Source of the DNA: Candidatus Helarchaeota archaeon
GTDB taxonomy: Archaea > Asgardarchaeota > Lokiarchaeia > Helarchaeales > HEL-GB-A
DNA: 18,386 nt
Reading direction: 5' to 3'
Assembly: GCA_016840125.1 (NCBI GenBank)
Contig: JAEOSY010000627.1
Location: 1 to 18,386, forward strand
Shown: one piece after another, positions 1 to 7,422 of the stretch
Position numbering within the stretch: position 1 is the first letter of the stretch
How the letters are laid out: each line of letters starts with the position of its first letter
The notes under the pieces: model-generated
What the model saw: only the letters and a program-made list of their open reading frames with translations
Database searches by the model: none
Told to the model about the DNA's origin: nothing
Program-made: the position numbers and the translations under genes

Positions 1-257
1 ATTACATCGTCCCAGAGAAGTGATGCATTGTGGATCAATTCGACTGCTATTGCTGCCTGCAGGACGGAAGTGATTTGACCACCAACAGCCTCGCATGAAA
101 GTAGAGCTAAAGCTGGGCGTATTCTCTTTCCCCCAGATCCTACAATGTGTTGTACTGCTTTATCTATGGGATCTGGAAACTCCCATGAATTGATTAGCTG
201 CTTGATCTCTGCATTCACGATCTCTATTTTTTCAGCAAGTTGGTCGAGCAAACTCAA
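1..257 (-). CDS. Polyprenyl (GGPP-type) diphosphate synthase, partial, runs off left edge
   Basis: The minus strand encodes about 85 residues of the N-terminus of an isoprenyl diphosphate synthase, the enzyme family that chain-extends isopentenyl diphosphate to make archaeal lipid side chains. Visible landmarks are the conserved GSGGKRIRPALALLSCEA stretch and, at the edge, ELIHNASLLWDDV, which is the start of the first aspartate-rich region (DDxxD) that binds the Mg-diphosphate. The rest lies outside the window. There is no ATG near the start. An in-frame stop just upstream leaves TTG at 255-257, which overlaps the stop codon of the upstream oxidase (TTGA), or TTG at 249-251. A GGGAAG ribosome site precedes it. 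Overlap with the preceding oxidase implies one transcript and translational coupling. The family call is firm; product chain length cannot be read from this fragment. Confidence 0.88.
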   Translation of the reverse strand, partial: MSLLDQLAEKIEIVNAEIKQLINSWEFPDPIDKAVQHIVGSGGKRIRPALALLSCEAVGGQITSVLQAAIAVELIHNASLLWDDV

Positions 258-1537
258 AAATCAAACTTCCCTGATTTGAATCGGTTAGCTTTATCGAATA
301 TTGGCTTCAATTTCTTTAGCAGAGCTAAATTAGGATATGATTCTTGGACAAAACCATTGAGATTACTTTCAATCGTTGGGGGATAACCCTCAAATTCATT
401 GATTTTATTTTTTAATCTCGTCAAGATCTCGTTCTTACGAGATGGGGCTATATCTTTTGCTAAAAACATATAGAGTAGGACATTACTTGGATTAAGAAAT
501 ATGCCAAAGAAAGAGGGATTCTCGAAAGCCTCACAAAACCTAAGAAATTGAGGAATATACTTCAACGGAATTATTAACGTTATAATAATGCTTGATGAGG
601 GAATTTGAGTGGATTCTATAAGACGATTTTCCCATAGGTTGTTGACTTCGGTAATAGTAGACTCATTCTCTTTACTCACTTCTTCTATTGTTGAAAACTC
701 CTCCTCTACTGCAGTTTGCGTCCCCTCTAATCGTATAAACAAGTCGAAACCAGATAGATTATGCATATTTAATGTTTTGAAAAGTGAGATATTATAAATT
801 GTAGATAATCTGCTTAACCTGGATAGAATTTGTAATGAGGAATCAATATTGGTTTGCAATAGGATATTTTGGTTGTAGGGTGCCTTGGGAAGTATTTCAA
901 GATCAGCATCAATTATAGTTCCAATATATCCTTCGGAACCACAAATGATGCTATTCATATTATATCCGTGTGAATAGGCAGGAGCATTTGGAATTCCAGT
1001 ATGCAATATTTGTCCATTAGAGAGGATAAGCGTGGTACTACGTAAATAGTTCATAAGGGTCCCGTTTTTATAGGCACCATACCCATATCCTCCAGTTGCG
1101 ATGAATCCGCCTAGAGTTCCATTTAAGAGTGGTTCAATTGGTAGCCGAAATCCTTTTTTTTCCAATTCATTTTGAAGATTCGCAAGGGATATTCCTGCAT
1201 GTGCGGTTACTATTAATCTTTCAATATCAATTTCCACTTTCTTATTCAGGAGTGTTAAGTCTATGATTAAATCTTTCGAATAAGCCCCTAAATTGATATC
1301 CAATCCTAACCCTCTCGAAGTTATAGAGGTGATTTTATATCGGCGTAGGATGAAATTCAACCTTTTAAAATGAGGTGGAGAAGATGGTTTGATAACCATG
1401 AGCGGGGGGTGGGTTCCTCCAAACAGATCTGAGCCGTATTTTATTAACGCGTCCTCGTTCATAATAACATTATCAGCTCCAACTAAATCGATTAGATCCT
1501 CAGCTAGAGATTTCTTATCAATACTCATTTTTTTCAC
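254..1537 (-). CDS. GlcD-like FAD-linked oxidase, divergent paralogue
   Basis: This is a 427-residue protein with the PCMH/VAO FAD-binding fold, the family of glycolate/D-lactate dehydrogenase GlcD and alkyl-DHAP synthase. The FAD segments are recognisable: SITSRGLGL near residues 71-79 in the place of the usual glycine-rich PP-loop, NGTLGGFIATGGYGYGAY at 139-156, and CGSEGYIGTIIDADLEI at 199-215. The PP-loop is clearly degenerate beside its neighbour, which has SRAGASSGSGAV. The C-terminal NPGK hallmark is also not kept (the end reads RFKSGKFDF). It may therefore be a non-catalytic or altered partner, as GlcE is to GlcD. The GTG start lies 3 nt after the stop of the upstream oxidase. An ATG three codons in (1528) is an alternative start. 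It overlaps the prenyl synthase downstream. The substrate is unknown. Confidence 0.82.
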   Translation of the reverse strand: MKKMSIDKKSLAEDLIDLVGADNVIMNEDALIKYGSDLFGGTHPPLMVIKPSSPPHFKRLNFILRRYKITSITSRGLGLDINLGAYSKDLIIDLTLLNKKVEIDIERLIVTAHAGISLANLQNELEKKGFRLPIEPLLNGTLGGFIATGGYGYGAYKNGTLMNYLRSTTLILSNGQILHTGIPNAPAYSHGYNMNSIICGSEGYIGTIIDADLEILPKAPYNQNILLQTNIDSSLQILSRLSRLSTIYNISLFKTLNMHNLSGFDLFIRLEGTQTAVEEEFSTIEEVSKENESTITEVNNLWENRLIESTQIPSSSIIITLIIPLKYIPQFLRFCEAFENPSFFGIFLNPSNVLLYMFLAKDIAPSRKNEILTRLKNKINEFEGYPPTIESNLNGFVQESYPNLALLKKLKPIFDKANRFKSGKFDF

Positions 1538-1540
1538 ACA

Positions 1541-2932
1541 CTAAGGTTTTGGGGGACGCATCTGTTCAGGAGTTCTATCCTCTGTAATTTTTCCCGGATT
1601 GCATAGACTATTTGGATCAAGAACTGCTTTGATTTCCGAAAAGAGCTTCAAATTCTCTTGATCATATATGAAAGACAAATAAGCCGTTCCCCAGAGTCCA
1701 ATTCCATAGGGAACACCCCCAAACTTAATCGCTCTACTAATTAATTTACGACTGAATGATAAAACCTTGAGATAGTCCATTCCTCGCCGTTCATCAGTTA
1801 AAATGAAGGGCATACAAAGCATACTAGCCCCATGCCCTAGCAATCCACAGAATCCAATATCAATTTTTTCGTCATCGCCCATTTCTTGAAAAGTCTTATA
1901 AATTTGAGGCACAGATTTTAATGGAGCCCCAACCTCCAGCAGGATTAAGCTAGGTCCCGCCCGTTTTATATACAATTCTGCATTGAATCGGCGATCCCAC
2001 TCTTCAAGAGCGAACTTTTTTGATAATTCACTTTGGTCAGGAAATATTGAACGAGTTTTCGCTATACCCTCCTCAATTGAAGACTTAGTTCCTTCTAGAG
2101 TGTATAGAACTACAAGTTCATCTTTCGGAACTTCAATTCCTAACGATTTTGAAACCTCTAAAAAGTGTCTATCCATCAACATTACATGATAGGGTATTAC
2201 TCCATCCTTAAGGGTCGCATCCAGAGAGGTAATTAGAGAAGTAATATCGGCAAACCCAAAAGCTAAGGGAGATATTAATTGTGATAGGGGATATAATCTC
2301 ATGGTAATTTCAGTAATAATCCCTAGAGTTCCTTCAGCTCCAATGAAAAGCGAGGCAAGGGGTGGATATACATCGAATACCTCTCCTGAGGGGGAGACAA
2401 CCTTTATTTTTTGAATTTGTTGGGCAATTGATCCGAATTTAGGAGCTCCAATACCAGCGTAACCACCTGTTGAAATAAAACCTCCAATGGTTGCAGAGGG
2501 AGAACTTGAGGGATGTATTCCCACCATTAGGCCCTCCTTTTTCAATAGAAAATTTAGTTTCGCCCAAGTAATTCCAGGTTGAACGGTTATTTGTAGCTGA
2601 TTTTCTTCATGATGTAAAATTTCTTGCATTTGTGTAAGATCTATTATAATTCCCCCATCAACAGAAATTACTGCACCACTTCCCGAGGAGGCTCCAGCAC
2701 GTGAAGTAAAGGGGATTTTATGTTCCACGGCAAGTTTTATAATTTTTGATACCTGTTCTGTCGTGGAGGGACGGATAACATATTTGGGAGATTGGATTTT
2801 ATAAACCTGTTTTATCATGGGGGGAAGAGATGCCAGATCACTCTTATACGCGATTAAATCCATTTCATTCGTAGATACATTATCTTCTCCACAAATATAA
2901 ATTAAAGTTTTAATTAAGTCAGATTTAGACAC
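1541..2932 (-). CDS. GlcD-family FAD-linked 2-hydroxyacid dehydrogenase/oxidase
   Basis: This is a 463-residue member of the GlcD/VAO flavoprotein family. It matches the usual length and has all the expected blocks: PP-loop SRAGASSGSGAV (about 78-88), SATIGGFISTGGYAGIGAPK (146-165), FIGAEGTLGIITEITMRLYP (196-215), and a C-terminal LDPNSLCNPGKI near residue 445. Relatives oxidise D-2-hydroxyacids, or in the alkylglycerone-phosphate synthase branch exchange an acyl for an alkyl chain. No 4Fe-4S GlcF subunit is present here. It is followed after 3 nt by a second, divergent copy and then by a polyprenyl synthase, so a lipid-related substrate is possible but is inference. The start is GTG with no ribosome site close by. 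An AT-rich TATA-like stretch about 45 nt upstream (around 2970-2982) suggests a short-leader transcript. Confidence 0.88.
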   Translation of the reverse strand: MSKSDLIKTLIYICGEDNVSTNEMDLIAYKSDLASLPPMIKQVYKIQSPKYVIRPSTTEQVSKIIKLAVEHKIPFTSRAGASSGSGAVISVDGGIIIDLTQMQEILHHEENQLQITVQPGITWAKLNFLLKKEGLMVGIHPSSSPSATIGGFISTGGYAGIGAPKFGSIAQQIQKIKVVSPSGEVFDVYPPLASLFIGAEGTLGIITEITMRLYPLSQLISPLAFGFADITSLITSLDATLKDGVIPYHVMLMDRHFLEVSKSLGIEVPKDELVVLYTLEGTKSSIEEGIAKTRSIFPDQSELSKKFALEEWDRRFNAELYIKRAGPSLILLEVGAPLKSVPQIYKTFQEMGDDEKIDIGFCGLLGHGASMLCMPFILTDERRGMDYLKVLSFSRKLISRAIKFGGVPYGIGLWGTAYLSFIYDQENLKLFSEIKAVLDPNSLCNPGKITEDRTPEQMRPPKP

Positions 2933-2999
2933 AGAAAAACACCGAAAAATTCGAAGGGATTTGAAGAATTAAAGTATATTAGAAAGAGGGGTTGCGTAT

Positions 3000-3015
3000 C
3001 ATCAAAAAAAAGAGG
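3000..3015 (-). terminator. Poly-T terminator after the HhH gene
   Basis: On the minus strand, a run of eight T (3004-3011) follows a C/T-rich stretch about 10 nt past the stop codon of the helix-hairpin-helix gene. Archaeal RNA polymerase typically stops at such U-tracts without needing a hairpin. Confidence 0.5.
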
Positions 3016-3021
3016 GAAGGT

Positions 3022-4218
3022 TTAATCTTGGTAATCCATTAATTCATAGTCATCAGTTTCATCAGAGTCGGCAGTATCTAGCTCAAAGGTCGATTTTACC
3101 CTTTTTCGTGAAGCGGATTGCCACTTCTTCACTTTTGTTGTGGTTATAGATTTTTCCTCAAGAAGAGTAGCGATTTCTTCGGCATCGGCAGAGAGTAAAT
3201 CTTCAACAGTTCTTATTCCTATTTCCATTAACAACCCTGCAGTTTTCGTACCAACACCTGAGGCTTTTTTTATGGGGTCGGTTAAATGTAATTCCTTATA
3301 TTTTTCTGTGTCGTCCGTTTTCTTTTTTTTCTTTAATGTTTTCTTTTTCTTCCGTGGTTTCTCCTCGTCCTCTTCTTCTGCATCGGTTCCACGTATTTTT
3401 CGCTTTTTCCGGGTTCGTTTTTTCTTTCCCGACTCTTCCTCTGAACTTGAGCTTTTGCCGCGCTTCGCTTTTCGAGGATTCATCATCAATTCTAGGGCGT
3501 CTTTTGATGGTTTAAGAGCTATAGTACCATCCTCAAGAGCTTTTACCGTACTTTTGATTTTGTTTGCGATAGCCTCATGATACTGTACCGTGCTGGCAAA
3601 TAATGCCAGAACATGTACAAAACTGGAGTTATCAGCTAAATCATCATTATAGATTTCGATTTCAACCTTTCCGCCGCGTTTTGAATCAATAAATGCTACT
3701 TTTTCATTGCCTAACTTTCTTGTAACGATAAAATCTGCTCCCATTGCAAGGGATTTTTTAGCAATTTGAAAAATATCAAAGAATCCCTTTCGTGAATCTG
3801 TCAGCATTGGAAATACCAATTTACTTGATTCTTTTTCGATATCAATTACGTACGGGAATCCGCTCAATGTTATCGTAAAAACAGGTAAATCACCACTCAC
3901 TGCAGATTGGGCTAATTCCTTTAAGATTCTCTCTTCAATTACTCCAACGCTACGTCCTTTTCTGCTATAGAGCTTAATGACAATCCTATCAAAAGAATCC
4001 AATTCTTGGGCGGTTGATTCTTCTGCCCAGTATTCTTTTTGTAAGCCTAACATGCCATAAATCTCTTTATCAATAAAAATTTCACCCATAAAGAAGGTGT
4101 CTTTTGGAGCTCTACTTATCCTAATGTCTTTACCAGCAGCATAAGCTTGAGCTTCACTCCCTTGTAGAGAAGTCTTAAAAAATTTCATTTCAACTTTTTT
4201 CTGAACCATTTCAGACAT
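3022..4218 (-). CDS. Lysine-rich protein with C-terminal helix-hairpin-helix domain
   Basis: This is a 398-residue protein with three parts. Residues 1-245 form a mixed alpha/beta region with no family I recognise. Residues about 249-302 are a highly charged linker with acidic patches and runs of Lys/Arg (KKKRTRKKRK, RKKKKTLKKKKK). Residues about 315-375 form a helix-hairpin-helix module (DPIKKASGVGTKTAGLLMEI, then GIRTVEDLLSADAEEIATLL), the DNA-contacting fold also seen at the ends of RecA/RadA and topoisomerases. The tail is acidic. A chromatin- or nucleic-acid-binding role is likely; catalysis is not evident. I chose the ATG at 4218 because AAAAAGGAG lies 9 nt upstream. The frame stays open to an ATG at 4377, but those 53 extra codons have no ribosome site. 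It stands alone, with its own terminator. Confidence 0.75.
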   Translation of the reverse strand: MSEMVQKKVEMKFFKTSLQGSEAQAYAAGKDIRISRAPKDTFFMGEIFIDKEIYGMLGLQKEYWAEESTAQELDSFDRIVIKLYSRKGRSVGVIEERILKELAQSAVSGDLPVFTITLSGFPYVIDIEKESSKLVFPMLTDSRKGFFDIFQIAKKSLAMGADFIVTRKLGNEKVAFIDSKRGGKVEIEIYNDDLADNSSFVHVLALFASTVQYHEAIANKIKSTVKALEDGTIALKPSKDALELMMNPRKAKRGKSSSSEEESGKKKRTRKKRKIRGTDAEEEDEEKPRKKKKTLKKKKKTDDTEKYKELHLTDPIKKASGVGTKTAGLLMEIGIRTVEDLLSADAEEIATLLEEKSITTTKVKKWQSASRKRVKSTFELDTADSDETDDYELMDYQD

Positions 4219-4454
4219 AGAGAAATACTCCTTTTTCTCAATTACCAGTTCTTTCTGTTTGATTTGAAAGCTGGAATTAAATCTTTTTAGCTGATTCTCC
4301 TTTAAAAAATCATTGTTTGGACATAAAGATCGAAATTGAATTTTTAAAGCCAAAATTCCTCGAAATTCAGGAGACATTGAAGAAAACTAACATTTGCTTT
4401 TAGAATATGTTGAGGAATTAATTGAATCCGTTGAAAAATTAGATTATTGTAAAA

Positions 4455-5060
4455 CTATTTCATTTGGGTCATTATTGAGGTCTTTGCTGCTTTATGAATT
4501 TGGAAAATACGTTCCAGTAATTGTCTAAATGCGGGATAAACGTTTTCATTTTCTGTTGCAACAGTCTCATAAATTGAAGTATTTGAAAGAAGTTGGAGTG
4601 TTTGTCTCAAAAATTCGTCTGAAACTATATCAGGGAGATCTCGTTTATTTAAGCAAACGCTAACTGGAATAATATGTTCTAGCCTCGAGCCAAAAAAGGA
4701 TTTTAATTCGTTCCAGCTTTTGATATTTTCTTCAGCTAGGGATTCTTGAGAATCTGCAACGAATAAAATGCCATCAGTCCCCTGCAATACTGTGGATCTT
4801 GTCGCACAGTAAAAATCTTGCCCAGTTGCAGTCCAAAAATTAAGTTTTAATTTCCATATACCAAATTTTAGCTCTAACGCTCCAAAATCGTAAAAAAGGG
4901 TCCTGCTATTCTCAGAATGGCTTGTATCAATTGAAACTAAGGGACCGCCACCATTTAATTGCCCATACAAGCCCTTAAGAGCTGTTGATTTGCCGGACAT
5001 GGCGCATCCGTAAAATACAATTTTACTCTGTACCGTTCGTGTTCCAAAATCTATTATCAC
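4455..5060 (-). CDS. MglA-like small Ras-superfamily GTPase
   Basis: This is a 201-residue small GTPase of the MglA branch, the prokaryotic polarity switches that pair with Roadblock-fold proteins. It carries P-loop GCAMSGKST (18-26), the FYDFGALEL segment (56-64) equivalent to MglA FFDFLPLEL, WTATGQDFYCATR (76-88) where most Ras proteins have DxxGQ, DGILFVADSQE (96-106), and the base-specificity motif NKRD (138-141) followed by an ETVAT G5-like segment (165-169). The missing aspartate of the G3 motif is normal for MglA (TVPGQ) and affects Mg handling. There is no lipidation signal or membrane helix. The start is GTG at 5060, supported by homology of the first residues to MglA. A TATA box at 5106-5113 drives it. 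A possible Roadblock-like partner lies just upstream at 5337-5732. The family call is strong; the cellular role is unknown. Confidence 0.88.
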   Translation of the reverse strand: MIIDFGTRTVQSKIVFYGCAMSGKSTALKGLYGQLNGGGPLVSIDTSHSENSRTLFYDFGALELKFGIWKLKLNFWTATGQDFYCATRSTVLQGTDGILFVADSQESLAEENIKSWNELKSFFGSRLEHIIPVSVCLNKRDLPDIVSDEFLRQTLQLLSNTSIYETVATENENVYPAFRQLLERIFQIHKAAKTSIMTQMK

Positions 5061-5095
5061 GATAAACCACTTCTACCAATTTTCAAAAAGAAGTT

Positions 5096-5119
5096 ATTAT
5101 AAAATTTTATAAACCCCCC
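5096..5119 (-). promoter_or_regulatory. Archaeal TATA/BRE promoter of the GTPase gene
   Basis: On the minus strand, a G-rich block followed by TTTATAAAATTTTATAA lies with the TATAAA core at 5106-5113. About 25 nt downstream of the TATA box would place the transcript start near 5084, leaving a leader of about 24 nt before the GTG at 5060. The spacing fits an archaeal promoter; this is inferred, not measured. Confidence 0.45.
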
Positions 5120-5124
5120 TATTT

Positions 5125-5159
5125 TGAAAAAATAACATTTTATCTATGAAAAAATAACA
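5125..5159. repeat. Two 13-bp direct repeats upstream of the GTPase promoter
   Basis: TGAAAAAATAACA occurs identically at 5125-5137 and 5147-5159, a 22-bp offset (two helical turns), immediately upstream of the TATA box. Placement suggests a tandem binding site for a regulator. The surrounding 5061-5336 stretch is otherwise AT-rich and holds no supported gene. Confidence 0.5.
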
Positions 5160-5336
5160 CATAATGATAGAAATTCTGCTGAGAAGATAAACTTAGAACT
5201 AACCAGATAAAATTTCACCTAAAATACTTAATTTAGATTAATTTAATCATAGTATTTTCTTTAAATCCCGTTTTTCATAGAAGATAAAGATTCTGCTTTA
5301 ATTTCATCAACTCTGTGATCATTCATGTTATTTTCT

Positions 5337-5732
5337 TTAATGAAGTAGAATTTTTATTTTCTTGAGGGGTCTATTCAATTTACGTTTAAAATATAACTCA
5401 TTTGCATCCATCGCGATCATCACCCAAATCAGTCCTTCCATGTTCTCGAGTTTTAAAGGGGTAAAATAAATTCTTACCTGTGAATAATTTAGATAGAAAT
5501 CATCAGGAATTTCTAGAGAATTTTCCTCTTTTGTTAACAGCCTTTTTAACTTCTGTGTAATTCGTTCTAGCTCTACCTTAGCGGAACCAACTACCGATTC
5601 TCGTACGAGGTCTCCCTCCCAAATGATACCGGCGGCTTGGAATTTCTCATCCTCAAGAATATCTTCGAGTATGCCCTTACAGAGAACAATTTTTTTTAAC
5701 CAATTCGGGTTAATTTCCATTGGAACTAACAC
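5337..5732 (-). CDS. Small alpha/beta protein, possibly Roadblock/LC7-like
   Basis: This is a 131-residue cytosolic protein. The order of elements resembles a Roadblock/LC7 (MglB-like) domain: an N-terminal helix, a strand (AAGIIWEGDLVRESV, about 33-47), a long helix (KVELERITQKLKRLLT, 52-67), a strand pair (NYSQVRIYFTPLK and EGLIWVMIAMD, about 82-110) and a closing helix. No invariant motif exists for this fold, so the call rests on the pattern and on the MglA-like GTPase gene downstream, since MglA and Roadblock proteins commonly pair. It is the last of three closely packed genes (23 nt after the preceding one). The start is GTG at 5732, with AAGGA about 12 nt upstream; ATG at 5720 is a possible alternative. 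It could instead be an unrelated small domain. Confidence 0.6.
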   Translation of the reverse strand: MLVPMEINPNWLKKIVLCKGILEDILEDEKFQAAGIIWEGDLVRESVVGSAKVELERITQKLKRLLTKEENSLEIPDDFYLNYSQVRIYFTPLKLENMEGLIWVMIAMDANELYFKRKLNRPLKKIKILLH

Positions 5733-5755
5733 ATCACTTTTCTTCCTTTTGTTGG

Positions 5756-6040
5756 TTATAAACTCCTCAAACTGAAATGGGTTGTAATTAAATTGTTAAG
5801 ATTATCGGACAATTCCACTCTTCCAGCTTCAAGGGTTTCCTGTAGAATCAGTCCATAGCGTCCCTTCGCCTCTCTTACCACCTTAATACATTTTCTACAG
5901 AAAAGCGGAACTTTGATCATGTATTCAAGGAGATTTGACATCACCAGAAAATTAACCACACACTCTTTCACGAGTTTGTCTTCTATTTGGTCAAGCTCCG
6001 CCTCTATTTGTCGTTCTTGCTTTTTTTCATCCACTTTCAT
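5756..6040 (-). CDS. Small helical protein of unknown function
   Basis: This is a 94-residue protein, predicted mostly helical, with a charged N-terminus (EKKQERQIEAELDQIEDK). A hydrophobic middle (CVVNFLVMSNLLEYM, about 27-41) is too polar at its edges for a confident membrane span. It has a single FCRKC pair (CxxC). I recognise no family. The ATG at 6040 is preceded by GGAAGGAG, which overlaps the stop codon of the upstream PD-(D/E)XK-like gene (6 nt gap). The three genes from 6628 to 5337 are therefore almost certainly one operon. Confidence 0.65.
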   Translation of the reverse strand: MKVDEKKQERQIEAELDQIEDKLVKECVVNFLVMSNLLEYMIKVPLFCRKCIKVVREAKGRYGLILQETLEAGRVELSDNLNNLITTHFSLRSL

Positions 6041-6046
6041 TCTGGA

Positions 6047-6628
6047 CTAGCTCCTTCCGCTCCTATTTCTCAAGAACGCAGATAATAATTGAGTCTTCTG
6101 CTGTATACTTGATGGCAAACTCCGGTGCAGAAGATTTGCTATTTCGGCATTGGGGCGCGTAAAAACTCGCGCCATACTCCCCAATAGTTTATTCAATTCG
6201 TATATTTCAACCCGCTCCGCCAAGAGCTTTTCTACCTGTTTTTTCTTGGGGAGGACTTGATCCCACCGATCCCGATAGCAGTCAAGGTGATTGGGTTTGG
6301 CGGAGTAGGGGTTGAGGGAAAGGGAACTGCTCTGCGGGAGTGCCTCTCGCGGAATGATATAAAAGAAATACTCGGTCTGTTTGCAACAGGCAATGACTTC
6401 ATAATCTACCACTTTCCGCTCAGCAGGTTTGATATGGCAGGCGAAATTTTTGTATTTAGGACTCCAATTTGCAAACTTCACTCCCAGCCGGTTCCCGTGC
6501 CTTGTGATGATGTCAATGGGCCAATTGTACGGGATAATAAGCGATTCCTCTCCAAACAGCCATAACAGGTGGCTCACCAAGACCTCACCATACCGCCCTT
6601 TCACATCAGTATACTTCCTCAACTTCAA
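6047..6628 (-). CDS. PD-(D/E)XK nuclease-like protein with altered active site
   Basis: This is a 193-residue protein. Its N-terminal 110 residues follow the restriction-endonuclease-like layout: a helix with GRYGEVLVSHLLW (11-23, conserved-type Glu15), a strand with WPIDIIT (36-42, Asp39), then RLGVKFANW (47-55, Lys51), and a later strand pair around VVDYEVIACC and FFYIIPREAL. In active relatives the second strand reads ExK; here Gly49 stands in place of Glu, so catalysis may be lost or use another acid. The C-terminal 80 residues are helical and basic. The start is TTG at 6628, supported by AGAGGG just upstream and an in-frame TAA at 6650-6652. That stop puts the preceding ORF in the same frame. 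The fold is moderately sure and the function unknown. Confidence 0.62.
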   Translation of the reverse strand: MKLRKYTDVKGRYGEVLVSHLLWLFGEESLIIPYNWPIDIITRHGNRLGVKFANWSPKYKNFACHIKPAERKVVDYEVIACCKQTEYFFYIIPREALPQSSSLSLNPYSAKPNHLDCYRDRWDQVLPKKKQVEKLLAERVEIYELNKLLGSMARVFTRPNAEIANLLHRSLPSSIQQKTQLLSAFLRNRSGRS

Positions 6629-6649
6629 ATCCCTCTCAGACCTCTCATT

Positions 6650-7057
6650 TTAACGCCGCGATCTTGTAATTTGGTGGGTATCGCCCATAAAGAGCTGACG
6701 AATATGACAATCGGATTGAGTTTGCCCTGAAAATACGACTTTATTGGGTTCAAGTGGTATCAAGAACAGTTCAACCCAAAAATTAAGGGCGACACCTTTC
6801 ACCTTACCTATTTGAACTCTGATGGATACGCCCTCAGTATAAAATGGGGGAGGAGGGAATGTAAAACTAATAAAAAATAGCGAGGGCGTATCTTTCACCG
6901 GGAAAATCAGATTGGTGGGTGCTGACCCTTGAGAAAAATAAAGTTGAGTAGTATGGGGGGTTGGGGGTAATAAATAATGTCTGGGAACAGCACCTTTCAC
7001 CTCAGACTGTGAAGTAAAAGATCTCAATTGGGAGGATTTCTTCTCTTTTGTTTTCAT
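6650..7057 (-). CDS. Hypothetical protein with three tandem ~33-residue repeats
   Basis: This is a 135-residue protein from the ATG at 7057, preceded by GGTG 5 nt away and an AAGGGG further up. The frame extends to a TTG at 7099 with no ribosome site. After a basic N-terminus come three degenerate repeats. Each begins VKG or VKD and runs through a hydrophobic strand to a proline pair: VKGAVPRHYLLPPTP, VKDTPSLFFISFTFPPPP, VKGVALNFWVELFLIPLEP. The starts are 34 and 32 residues apart. At DNA level the repeat starts share GGTGAAAG. The pattern suggests a small beta-rich domain and supports this being a real gene. It ends with TAA 21 nt before the PD-(D/E)XK-like start, in the same reading frame. 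I recognise no family. Confidence 0.5.
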   Translation of the reverse strand: MKTKEKKSSQLRSFTSQSEVKGAVPRHYLLPPTPHTTQLYFSQGSAPTNLIFPVKDTPSLFFISFTFPPPPFYTEGVSIRVQIGKVKGVALNFWVELFLIPLEPNKVVFSGQTQSDCHIRQLFMGDTHQITRSRR

Positions 7058-7422
7058 TTTTTCACCATTCCCCTTTTCAAGGCTTTTCTTCTTTATCAAA
7101 ACTGCTAGAAACCGACCAAACTGATATTTTCATTTTTCAAGACAATTTTTTGTTTCTTTGAGTAAATGGAGTTTTTATTGTATTTTTTTGTAACAATATT
7201 ACAATTTCATGTATAAAAAAGTTTCCTAAAGGTAGAGTATTATTTAAGAAAGGGATTAGTTATATGACTCTTTTAGCTAAGAAAGAAAGACAATATTCCA
7301 CCATTCCTAAGCTTTTTATTTAAAAAAAGGTTGATTTTTATGGATTATTTGATAAAAAAAAATAAAAATAAGTCCTAATTAATTTAAATTATTGGAAAAA
7401 AAAAGTCAAGTTAAGGATGAAC
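7058..7422. other. Divergent AT-rich intergenic region
   Basis: About 365 bp separate the leftward repeat protein from the rightward RHH gene. It is very AT-rich with long A and T runs (for example 7354-7362 and 7399-7404), as expected for a stretch holding two outward promoters. I see no RNA gene and no coding frame beyond a 19-codon fragment at 7264. Confidence 0.5.

Noticed and set aside
3140..3580. Plus-strand ORF rich in Ser and Phe
   Set aside because: It is the antisense of the lysine/glutamate-rich linker (AAG/GAA codons read as CTT/TTC), so its low complexity is an artefact.
5261..5326. 21-codon minus-strand ORF between the GTPase and the Roadblock-like gene
   Set aside because: No ribosome site and no motif; it is inside an AT-rich leader/promoter region.
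6257..6565. Plus-strand ORF opposite the PD-(D/E)XK-like gene
   Set aside because: The minus frame has motif-like structure and operon spacing; the plus frame has neither.
7264..7323. 19-codon plus-strand ORF before the RHH gene
   Set aside because: Only a loose GGATT upstream and no homology-like features.
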